Source: an uncultured Actinomycetes bacterium
GTDB taxonomy: Bacteria > Actinomycetota > Acidimicrobiia > Acidimicrobiales > RAAP-2
Length of the DNA: 64,000 bases
Assembly (NCBI GenBank): GCA_903893745.1
Contig: CAITNF010000011.1
Span: forward strand, 16,408-80,407
Direction: 5' to 3'
A model generated the notes under the pieces. The model made no database searches and had not been told where the DNA came from. It saw nothing but the letters and a program-made list of their open reading frames with translations. Of the stretch, positions 1 to 7,014 are shown in pieces; positions within the stretch are counted from its first letter, which is position 1; every line of letters starts with the position of its first letter. Both the position numbers and the translations under genes were made by a program.

Positions 1-836
1 ACGGCCATGCCGCGGGTACTCACGTCTTGCGAGAGATCGGGCGGGGCGCCACCCAAACTGTCTTGCACCATGCGCACAGTGACGTTGACCAGATCACGAA
101 TAGCATTATTTACTAAGTCCGCCGAGACCGAGACCTCGACCAGCGCGCCGGAATCGACGGTTCGAGCGGTGACCACTTCGAAACGTCCCGATGTTCGCCC
201 CAGCGCCGACGCGAGGGCCATCTTCAGTTGTTCGGCAGTCGTCGGTGAGACCACGACATTGAGCTGTTGGCGCAGTGCGGACGCAATGGCGTTATCGAGA
301 TTAATACCACCTTGTCGACGAGTACTCGTGGTCACGATTCCCCCGAGTGACAGCAATGCCGACTCGGAAGCTCCTCCTCCGAGCAACGTAACGGCCGAGC
401 CCACCGGATCTTGCACTGGGAGTCCCATGCCGATCGCGGCCGCAATCGGTGCTTCAATCAGGCTCACTTCACGCGCCCCCGCTTGAATCGCCGCTTGGCG
501 TAATGCTCGTCGCTCAATGGAAGTCGCCAGCGATGGCACACTCATTACCACGCGCACGCGACTGAACTTAGAGATGGAGGATCGCGCAAAGAGACCCGAT
601 AAGAGTCGCGCCGTGACGTCGAAATCAATGGTGGTTCCCTGGGAGAATGGTCGAAATGCCACCACGTGCCGTGACGTGTGCGCGACCATCTCGAGCGCTC
701 CGTAGCCAATCTCGGCAATCTCACCACTGCGAGTGTCGATTGCGGCGACCGTTGGCTCGTTAAAGAGAATGCCGTCGCTACTCGAAGCTAACCGAATGGA
801 CGAGGTTCCAATATCGAGAGCGAAATCACTGGCCAT
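1..836 (-). CDS. mreB: MreB/actin-like ATPase, 3' end outside window
   Basis: This frame is not in the ORF track because it runs off the left edge; I translated it by hand for about 278 residues. It starts at ATG 836 and has the actin-fold phosphate-1 motif DIGTSSIRL near residue 8, NEPTVAAID, then EAPIAAAIGMGLP and SLGGIV, and a TAEQLKMALASA stretch, the order found in MreB. MreB forms membrane-associated filaments that guide cell wall synthesis in rods. One oddity is that the second phosphate motif, normally DxGGGTxE, reads LLGGGASE at about residues 151-158, so the usual Asp is Leu. It could be a divergent MreB or a non-hydrolysing paralogue. The C-terminal part is missing only because of the window border. 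GAGG lies just upstream of the start. Confidence 0.8.
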   Translation of the reverse strand, partial: MASDFALDIGTSSIRLASSSDGILFNEPTVAAIDTRSGEIAEIGYGALEMVAHTSRHVVAFRPFSQGTTIDFDVTARLLSGLFARSSISKFSRVRVVMSVPSLATSIERRALRQAAIQAGAREVSLIEAPIAAAIGMGLPVQDPVGSAVTLLGGGASESALLSLGGIVTTSTRRQGGINLDNAIASALRQQLNVVVSPTTAEQLKMALASALGRTSGRFEVVTARTVDSGALVEVSVSADLVNNAIRDLVNVTVRMVQDSLGGAPPDLSQDVSTRGMA

Positions 837-899
837 AGACCTCGATGTTAGGCAAGCCCGACCGGTCTTTGGGAACCAGACTTACTAACCTTATGCATT
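837..899. promoter_or_regulatory. Divergent promoter region between mreB-like and PDZ gene
   Basis: These 63 bases separate two outward-facing genes. On the plus strand TAACCT is followed by 8 nt and the GTG at 900, with no ribosome binding site, which suggests a leaderless transcript. On the minus strand TAACAT is followed by 8 nt and the ATG at 836, although GAGG also lies in that gap. The -10 assignments rest on pattern only; no convincing -35 boxes were identified. Confidence 0.4.
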
Positions 900-1982
900 G
901 TGAGTTGGCTGGACGTTTTCAGATCGTCGCGGCATTGGCGTCGAAAAGGGGGAGTTCCGCACGCCAGTGACCGAGCGTGGCTTCACCCCAGTGAATTGCC
1001 CAATTTCAACGATTTACCTAAGACCAGCGAACGACCCGCTTGGCGAATGCTCCGCATCACTGGTTCGTTATTGCTGCTCGGCGGAGTAGTGGGGTCAGCA
1101 GTTCTTGTCTCAAATCTGAAGTCCGCGCCCGTCAACCAGACGATGAGGCTTGACACGGTGAGTGGTATGAGTGGGCTACCGGCAAATGTCCGCGTGGTGG
1201 CGAATCATACGGTTGACCTGACGATTGCGACGCCCGGGCACATCGATACCGTCCCGGCAATGGTGCTCACGAATAATCTCGCCGTCACGACTGTCGCAAT
1301 TTCTCGCAAGGCACTTCTAAGTGGTTCGACTCCCACCAACCAACACTTCGCCGTTACCTGGTTGGGACGTGATCGAGCTATGGGCTTTACCATCATGCGT
1401 TTGGGCGTTGATGTACCCCCCCTCGCGCTCGGTCCACTACCCGATAATTCGACGGTCGTAGCGGTCGCTCCGGTCATCACCTCAGCCAGCCATCCCCCAT
1501 CGTTTGCGTGGGCGACGACCACGCTGGGTGATCCTCAGTTGAGGTCGCGCGGAATTGTTAGCTACCTGGCCACCTCGCCCAACAAACACCTCAACGGGTT
1601 CACCGACGCCATCGCGGTTACGAGCTCGGGCCGCGTCGTCGCCGTACTTTCGTTACAGCATCTCTGGTACTCGGCCGAGTTCGTTGCGCACGTGGCCGGA
1701 GTTCTTTCGCGTCAGCACGGCTGTCACGCCACCCTGGGAGTGAACGGCAGAAGTGCCCAAGGTGGAGGCGCTCTCGTGACCTCGCTCACTGTTCATAGCG
1801 GTGGCGATCAACTACTGCAGCGCGGTGACGTGATCACCCGCGTCGACGGACACGATATAAATTCGTGGGGCGATCTCACCACCTTGATCTATCTCGCGCC
1901 TCCCACCTTGCACGCGAGTGTCGAATTCATGCGAGGGTCCACCAGTCACCGGGGTGTCGTGACCCTGACGTGCATCCCCTAA
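900..1982 (+). CDS. Membrane-anchored HtrA-like PDZ protein without catalytic triad
   Basis: A 360-residue protein. A cytoplasmic N-terminus carries RAWLHPSELP, a motif seen in actinobacterial HtrA-type proteins, followed by one membrane segment (about residues 51-71), a trypsin-like region and a C-terminal PDZ domain (GGDQLLQRGDVITRVDGHDI). In active HtrA proteases the His sits in a TNNHVV-type motif; here it is LTNNLAV with Leu at residue 127, and no GNSGGP serine motif is visible where TSSGRVVAVLS occurs. It is therefore probably a non-proteolytic scaffold or sensor outside the membrane. It begins at GTG 900 with no ribosome binding site. The next gene follows after 9 bases, so the two are likely co-transcribed. 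Alternative: a very divergent protease using other residues. Confidence 0.7.
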   Translation: MSWLDVFRSSRHWRRKGGVPHASDRAWLHPSELPNFNDLPKTSERPAWRMLRITGSLLLLGGVVGSAVLVSNLKSAPVNQTMRLDTVSGMSGLPANVRVVANHTVDLTIATPGHIDTVPAMVLTNNLAVTTVAISRKALLSGSTPTNQHFAVTWLGRDRAMGFTIMRLGVDVPPLALGPLPDNSTVVAVAPVITSASHPPSFAWATTTLGDPQLRSRGIVSYLATSPNKHLNGFTDAIAVTSSGRVVAVLSLQHLWYSAEFVAHVAGVLSRQHGCHATLGVNGRSAQGGGALVTSLTVHSGGDQLLQRGDVITRVDGHDINSWGDLTTLIYLAPPTLHASVEFMRGSTSHRGVVTLTCIP

Positions 1983-1991
1983 GTTGGCAAC

Positions 1992-3113
1992 GTGAGTGAA
2001 AGTCCCTTTGACGGTATGTTCGCCGACATATTCAAATTGATTAACCAGCAAGGTCCTAACGCCTGGTTTGACACGGCGACCCAACTCGCTCTGAACATTG
2101 CTCGCGGTAGCGATGGCGATCCCAATCCCCTACCAACTGAACGTCAACGCCTCGAGGAGTTAGCCCCGCTCGTGGGCCGCCACGTCGATGCTCTCTGGGG
2201 CGTACCAAGTGAACCGGTAATCACCGCCGTGAATCGATCCGAACTGACGGCGGCGGCGCTGGCCCAGTGGCGTCCCCTCATCGAGCCAATGGCACAAGCG
2301 ACGCCGGATCTTTCATCCAATCTCGATTTGGATACCAATCCAATGATGGGACAGCTCGCCGCCAGTATGGGGCCGCTCTTCACTGGTTTTCAAATGGGTT
2401 CGGTAGCGGGTCATTTCTCGGAACGGGCCTGGTCCCTTGCGATACTGCCATTGCCACGGATCGACACTCGACGACTTCTCGTCGTGAACAATCTGATGGC
2501 GTTCGCCGACGCCTGGTCGCTCGATCGCGATGAGGTGTACGTCTTTGCCCTCGCGCAAGAGTTCGTTGCAGCTCTCGTACTCAACCAACCGGGCACGGGC
2601 GACGCCCTACGGGCGCTGCTGCTTGACTCGGTTCACGAGGCGAAGGCTGCGCAAAGCAACCTCCTGGGTCGGTTGCAGTCGATGCTCAAACCAGAGGATC
2701 TTTCAACTTTTATGAGTAATCCTGAAGCGTTATTGGAGGGCATCGAACTACCAGACGAAACTCCGGTGACGCGCGCCATTAACGCGGCCGCCAGTGTTCT
2801 CAACGCCTTCTTTGACGCAGCCGCCAACGAGATTACGACGCTCCTGCTTGGTCCGCGTCCAGCTCTCACAGAGGCCTATCGCCGCCACCGACGAAGTGAC
2901 GCCCGAGGGGAAGATGCCGCGGCGGCGCTGTTCGGTATCGCTACACAAGGTGTGCACCACGACCAAGCTCACGACTTCGTCGCGACGCTGCAAAAGAAAT
3001 ACGGTTTAAGCATCTTTGACGCCATATTGCGCGTCGATGGACTACCGAGTGCCAATGAACTTACCGACCCCGAAACCTGGGTGCAGCGAGTGACGAACTC
3101 GCCGCTCGCCTAA
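1992..3113 (+). CDS. DUF2342-family (zinc metallopeptidase-like) protein lacking HExxH
   Basis: A 373-residue soluble protein. Its middle (GSVAGHFSERAWSLAILPLPR, then LLVVNNLMAFADAWSLDRDE) and end (NELTDPETWVQRV) follow the layout of the actinobacterial DUF2342 / F420-biosynthesis-associated hydrolase family. Family members normally carry HELTH at the point where this protein reads AQEFVA, with Gln189, Glu190 and Ala193, so both zinc-binding histidines are gone. A hydrolytic role is therefore unlikely. It begins at GTG 1992, 9 bases after the PDZ gene. Its TAA overlaps the stop of the convergent gene on the minus strand (shared CTAA at 3110-3113). The family assignment is from memory of the domain pattern. 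Confidence 0.65.
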   Translation: MSESPFDGMFADIFKLINQQGPNAWFDTATQLALNIARGSDGDPNPLPTERQRLEELAPLVGRHVDALWGVPSEPVITAVNRSELTAAALAQWRPLIEPMAQATPDLSSNLDLDTNPMMGQLAASMGPLFTGFQMGSVAGHFSERAWSLAILPLPRIDTRRLLVVNNLMAFADAWSLDRDEVYVFALAQEFVAALVLNQPGTGDALRALLLDSVHEAKAAQSNLLGRLQSMLKPEDLSTFMSNPEALLEGIELPDETPVTRAINAAASVLNAFFDAAANEITTLLLGPRPALTEAYRRHRRSDARGEDAAAALFGIATQGVHHDQAHDFVATLQKKYGLSIFDAILRVDGLPSANELTDPETWVQRVTNSPLA

Positions 3114-3388
3114 GCCTCTTCGTCGTAACCCAGGTTCCATTCAACCAGTAGGTTTTCGCGTTCGGCGTCACGATTCACCCGTTCACGATTACGTCGGAAC
3201 TGAGGATCGTGAGGTGGCAAAAGTCGCAGGCGAGCATCGATGCGGTCAACAAAGGCCTGAATCTGCTCCTCGTCACCAAAAACCATCCGGCACTCCCAGT
3301 GGGGTGCCACTGGTCCCAGATAGATGACCTGCACGTGCCCGACGGGGTCGGTGACCTCTACTGCTTCAGCGGTCGGAATCTGGCTCAC
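3110..3388 (-). CDS. Small conserved-looking hypothetical protein
   Basis: The tracked ORF (3110-3862) is too long; its upstream half is the shadow of the whiB gene. The likely start is GTG 3388, preceded by AAAGGAG at good spacing, giving 92 residues. The protein is rich in charged residues, with no membrane segment or signal peptide. It has a beta-like start (VGHVQVIYLGPVAPHWECRMV), a possible helix (EEQIQAFVDRIDARLRLL) and an Arg-rich tail. I do not recognise the family. The clear ribosome binding site and the shared stop tetranucleotide with the upstream gene support a real gene. Confidence 0.6.
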   Translation of the reverse strand: MSQIPTAEAVEVTDPVGHVQVIYLGPVAPHWECRMVFGDEEQIQAFVDRIDARLRLLPPHDPQFRRNRERVNRDAERENLLVEWNLGYDEEA

Positions 3389-3547
3389 GATGCTCCTTTG
3401 AGTCGCATTCTTACAAGAAGTCCATTCTACTGACTGAATTGCTAGGTAGTCCTCGGACGTAACTCTTTGCAAGATGTAACCCAGTCTTAAGGCTTTCCTT
3501 ACGAAGTACTGGCTACTGTGGAAATAGAAGCCACGTAAGGGGGCAGT

Positions 3548-3796
3548 ATGGGCACAGAGTGGATGGCCGATGGAAGTTGCCGCGCGTATCCTGCGGCTGT
3601 GTTCTTTCCGCGCGATGGACTCGGCGTTATTAAAGCGCAAAAGATTTGCGCTAACTGCCCCGTTCGTGAGCAGTGCCTGGAATACGCCCTCGTCGAACAC
3701 GTCGATCACGGCGTCTGGGGCGGCACGAGTGAGCGCGAGCGTCGACGTCTGACCAGGGCGCACCGGCGTCGACTGGCCAGCACCGACTTGCCCTAA
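3548..3796 (+). CDS. WhiB-family iron-sulfur transcription regulator
   Basis: An 82-residue protein with the four WhiB cysteines (C11, C34, C37, C43 in GSC, KICANCPVREQC), the GVWGGTSERERR turn, and a basic C-terminus (RRRLTRAHRRR) that would contact DNA. WhiB proteins bind a 4Fe-4S cluster sensitive to oxygen and nitric oxide and regulate with sigma factor partners. It starts at ATG 3548 after AAGGGGGC. It lies 9 bases upstream of the formimidoyltransferase gene, so the two may be co-transcribed. The subgroup (WhiB1 to WhiB7) cannot be settled by eye; it lacks the AT-hook expected of WhiB7. Confidence 0.9.
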   Translation: MGTEWMADGSCRAYPAAVFFPRDGLGVIKAQKICANCPVREQCLEYALVEHVDHGVWGGTSERERRRLTRAHRRRLASTDLP

Positions 3797-3805
3797 CGAA
3801 CCAGC

Positions 3806-4627
3806 ATGTTTGAATGCGTCATCAATATCTCTGAGGGACGCGACCTCGCGTTGTTGGACCAACTTTCAATCGCTAGTGGTGATTCCCTGCGCGATCGTCA
3901 CTACGACTGGTTCCACAATCGGACGGTGTTCACCCTCATTAATGAGGCCGCAACGTTGCGTGATGATCTACGGCGCCTCATCGCCCTCGCTTACCAATCT
4001 GTCGATCTGCGCACCCACGTTGGGGCCCATCCGCGCTTTGGCGTCGTCGACGTCGTGCCTTTTGTCGCGCTCGCTCCTGACCGGTCAAGTGAAGCGTGCG
4101 CGCTGCGTGACGAGACCGCCCACTGGTTATCGGCGACGTTCGACGTGCCGGTCTTTCTCTATGGTCCCCTCGACCACGAGGTCACGCGCTCGTTGCCCGA
4201 CGTTCGTCGACGAGCATTCGGAGATCTTGCACCCGACTACGGACCCCACACCGTCCCACCAGCGCGCGGGGCCGCCGCCGTGGGCTGTCGACCAATTCTG
4301 GTGGCGTGGAATCTGTGGCTCGAACATGTCACCTTGATCGAGGCTCGTCGCGTAGCTCGAGCGCTTCGCCAACCGGCGTTACGGACCTTGGCCTTTCAAC
4401 TCGGCGACGCGGTCCAGCTCAGTTGCAATCTGATCGACCAAAATGTCCTCACTTTGTCAACCATTTACGACAACGTGCTCGGTCAACTAGGGCCCAACGG
4501 GCGTATCGATCGCGCCGAGTTAGTAGGGCTGCTTCCCGCCAGTTTGTTAAACCAGGAGGATCCTCAACGTTGGGAGCAGCTCGGCCTTTCGAGTGACGCC
4601 ACCATTGAGGCTCGACTGAGGGCTTAA
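3806..4627 (+). CDS. ftcD: Glutamate formimidoyltransferase (FtcD N-terminal type)
   Basis: A 273-residue protein with the formiminotransferase signatures CVINISEGRD at the start, HNRTVFTL, and HVGAHPRFGVVDVVPFV. The enzyme moves the formimino group of N-formimino-L-glutamate, a histidine breakdown product, to tetrahydrofolate. The length fits the transferase part alone; the cyclodeaminase domain of animal FtcD is absent. A hut operon with its own HutG lies 4 kb away, so the cell may have two ways to use formiminoglutamate, or this gene may act in another folate reaction. There is no strong ribosome binding site upstream, which fits reading from the whiB transcript. It ends one base from the convergent second whiB gene. 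Confidence 0.8.
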   Translation: MFECVINISEGRDLALLDQLSIASGDSLRDRHYDWFHNRTVFTLINEAATLRDDLRRLIALAYQSVDLRTHVGAHPRFGVVDVVPFVALAPDRSSEACALRDETAHWLSATFDVPVFLYGPLDHEVTRSLPDVRRRAFGDLAPDYGPHTVPPARGAAAVGCRPILVAWNLWLEHVTLIEARRVARALRQPALRTLAFQLGDAVQLSCNLIDQNVLTLSTIYDNVLGQLGPNGRIDRAELVGLLPASLLNQEDPQRWEQLGLSSDATIEARLRA

Positions 4628-4628
4628 G

Positions 4629-4904
4629 TTAACTGGCTTGGGCGCGGCGCTCAATTGCGCGAGCTCGACGCAAGCGGCGGCGCTCGCGCTCACTCATTCC
4701 ACCCCAAATGCCGAACTTCTCACCGTTGTCGAGGGCAAATTCGAGGCAGTCCTCGCGAACGACGCAGCCTCGACAGACTTCCTTGGCCTCACGGGTGGAG
4801 GCACCTCGTTCGGGGAAAAACAGGTCAGGGTCGACGCCCATGCAGTTTGCCCGTGCCTGCCAGCCCCGGTCTTCCATTCCGCTCATCAGATCAATGATTT
4901 CCAC
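4629..4904 (-). CDS. WhiB-family regulator, WhiB2/WhmD-like
   Basis: A 91-residue protein with cysteines C21, C44, C47 and C53 (RANCMG, EVCRGCVVREDC), GIWGGMSERERR and a basic tail. The acidic FFPERG stretch and overall layout resemble WhiB2/WhmD, which is linked to septation in mycobacteria and streptomycetes, but the subgroup is an inference. The start is GTG 4904, chosen because GGGGGAA stands about 8 bases upstream. It is the second WhiB gene within 1.4 kb, facing the first across ftcD. Its upstream region holds a promoter-like pair and a 12-base palindrome. Confidence 0.9.
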   Translation of the reverse strand: MEIIDLMSGMEDRGWQARANCMGVDPDLFFPERGASTREAKEVCRGCVVREDCLEFALDNGEKFGIWGGMSERERRRLRRARAIERRAQAS

Positions 4905-4937
4905 GATTTTGCTTCCCCCTTGGGTGGCACCCCATGC

Positions 4938-4985
4938 TTGTAATTACAACGATGTCATTGTGCCTAGATTTCCCAGAAAATGCAA
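4938..4985 (-). promoter_or_regulatory. Candidate whiB promoter with perfect palindrome
   Basis: Read on the minus strand, TTGCAT (4985-4980) and CACAAT (4962-4957) are separated by 17 bases, a reasonable -35/-10 pair for the whiB gene starting at 4904. Just downstream, TTGTAATTACAA (4949-4938) is a perfect 12-base palindrome placed near the expected transcription start, where a regulator could bind. The local AT content is higher than in the neighbouring genes. Confidence 0.4.
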
Positions 4986-5019
4986 ATGGAGATTCTAATT
5001 ACCTGGTCAGGGTCTATTT

Positions 5020-7014
5020 TTAACTTGCCCGACGATTACGAACAAAGTCATCGAGCACGTAGGTACCAAGTTCATCAACTGAGGTGTAGAACGTCCGCCC
5101 ACCGTTAACCCGGCCAATCTGTTCCACGAAAGGAAACTGGCTACGTTCAATATCGAGCGCGAAGGTATTGATTGTGATGCCGGCCTTGGTGCACCGCAGT
5201 ACTTCAGCCATGGTCTTTTCTAGTGTCTCGTGCACTGGCGGCCACGAGAAAAATGGTTCGCCGTTCTCCATGAGGTGCGCCGTGGGTTCGCCGTCGGTCA
5301 CGACCACCACCTGGCGTTCGCCTCGTTCGCCGCGCATCAGGTGACGACTGAGAGCTAGTGCGTGTTGCAGATTCGTCCCATACTGGTAGTCAATAGTCAG
5401 AGCGGGAATATCCTCCACGCGTAACTCGTGCGCCGTTTCGCCAAAACCAACCACCGCGACAAAATCTCGGGGAAACTTTGAGCGAATCAGTTGCGTCAGG
5501 GCTAGCACCATTTTTTTAGCCGGGACGAGATTGCCTCGCATCGCCATCGACAGCGAGAGGTCAATAGCAAAGACGGTGGCTGAGCGTCTCGTGGCCTCAT
5601 ACTCTTCAACCTCAAAATCGTCGGGGTGCAGACGTACGGGTGTGCCCGGACCCTGACGAAAGATTGCGTTACGGAGGGTCCTAGGTAGATGGAGCGAGAC
5701 GGGTTGACCGGGCTCCCACTTCTTGGAGCTCTCTTCACGATCATCGCCACGCGCCACGCTGGCTTCACGATGCGCACCAAGTGTGGGCGAATGAGCCAAC
5801 TGTCCGAATAACTCCTTAAGGGCCTGTTGACCAATCTGGCGCACGCCCTTGGCACTCAAGGTCAAGCGGTTACCATCCTTTTCGACAAATCCCGAGTCCT
5901 TCAGACTCTTCAGTGCTTTTTGGAGTCGAGCAACGTGGCGCGCCGCATCATCACCGAGATTGCGCCGCACTGCCTCCACGTCAACTTCGGGAAGTCCCTG
6001 GGCGGCATTGGCGCGACCGAGAAAATCCTCCAGACCCCGCAACGACCCCAACTGCTCGGCAATCGACGAGGCGTCGGCGAATGACGATGCCCCCTGACCA
6101 CGCATCCGATGAGCACGGTGCCAGTCAATATCGGGGGTGGCCTGGCGCAGGTTGGCCACGAGTCGGTTCATCGAGAAGTTGAGATCCATGTCGCCCATCA
6201 TCTGAGCGAACAGCGATCGCAGTTCGTTCTGCTGATCGCCCGACAGTGAATTAAACATGGCTTCAGCCGCCGCGGCTCGCTCCGCCATGGCGCGCACCAC
6301 GTCGTCAAGATTTTCCGCTCCCGGAAAGTAGTCGCCGAACTGTTCCATGAACTGTTCAAAGGAGGGATCGAGCGATTCGCCACGACGATCTTGCTCAATC
6401 ATCGTCGACAGACTGTCCATCATGTCGCGCAGTCGCGCCAGCTCCTCGGGGTCGGGGCTCGCGAGGAAATCTTTGCTCTGTTCAAAGTAGGTGTCGAGGA
6501 CATCTTGTTGCAGCTCCGCAACGAGCTGCTCGAACTGTTCACGTGCCTCGGAAGACACGAACTCGTAGTGCTGATAGGACGCTACCCGTTCGCCCAAACG
6601 ATCACTCATCAACTCTCGCTCAAGTCGCTTCTGCTCGACGAGGTCACGCGTGACCTCGAGTCGTCGTTCGTCACCCGACTCGTCAGCGTCGTCCAAGAGT
6701 TCCGCTAGTTCATCAGTCTCAAGATTTTCAATTTCGTCGAGCCAGTCCCGGTAGCGCTGCATCTCGCCTTCGGGGTCGGCCTGCTGTTCGAGTTCTCGGC
6801 GGCGCTGGCGAGTACGCTCCAGTAGTTCACGCAGACCCTCGACTCGTTCGCCCTCATCGGTGGTGTAACCATCGCGCAAGAGTCGGTCCATCGCCTCGTC
6901 AAGATCGCCACTTTCGAGAAAATCATCGCGCAGCATCGCCAGCAGCTCGTCGGCGTCGAGGTCGTTAAAGTCGTCGTCGTCACCAAACCGTCGAAAGCCG
7001 TAACGAACGGGCAC
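5020..7014 (-). CDS. VWA-domain protein paired with AAA+ ATPase
   Basis: A 664-residue protein. The first two thirds are highly charged and helical (RDDFLESGDLDEAMDRLL, ELLERTRQRRRELEQQ), and the last 200 residues form a von Willebrand factor A domain with MIDAS elements FAIDLSLSMA and VVTDGEPT. It starts at GTG 7014, sharing one base with the TAG of the ATPase gene (TAGTG), so translation is coupled. Such MoxR/chelatase-like ATPase plus VWA pairs act as metal-insertion or protein-remodelling machines. In mycobacteria, genes of this size lie side by side (Rv0958/Rv0959 type). The substrate is unknown. It is not a true magnesium chelatase for chlorophyll, because no BchH is present here. Confidence 0.8.
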   Translation of the reverse strand: MPVRYGFRRFGDDDDFNDLDADELLAMLRDDFLESGDLDEAMDRLLRDGYTTDEGERVEGLRELLERTRQRRRELEQQADPEGEMQRYRDWLDEIENLETDELAELLDDADESGDERRLEVTRDLVEQKRLERELMSDRLGERVASYQHYEFVSSEAREQFEQLVAELQQDVLDTYFEQSKDFLASPDPEELARLRDMMDSLSTMIEQDRRGESLDPSFEQFMEQFGDYFPGAENLDDVVRAMAERAAAAEAMFNSLSGDQQNELRSLFAQMMGDMDLNFSMNRLVANLRQATPDIDWHRAHRMRGQGASSFADASSIAEQLGSLRGLEDFLGRANAAQGLPEVDVEAVRRNLGDDAARHVARLQKALKSLKDSGFVEKDGNRLTLSAKGVRQIGQQALKELFGQLAHSPTLGAHREASVARGDDREESSKKWEPGQPVSLHLPRTLRNAIFRQGPGTPVRLHPDDFEVEEYEATRRSATVFAIDLSLSMAMRGNLVPAKKMVLALTQLIRSKFPRDFVAVVGFGETAHELRVEDIPALTIDYQYGTNLQHALALSRHLMRGERGERQVVVVTDGEPTAHLMENGEPFFSWPPVHETLEKTMAEVLRCTKAGITINTFALDIERSQFPFVEQIGRVNGGRTFYTSVDELGTYVLDDFVRNRRAS

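Noticed and set aside
7-486. Plus-strand 159-residue ORF and the neighbouring ORFs at 517 and 545
   Set aside because: They are frame shadows of the MreB-like gene on the minus strand, which has clear family motifs.
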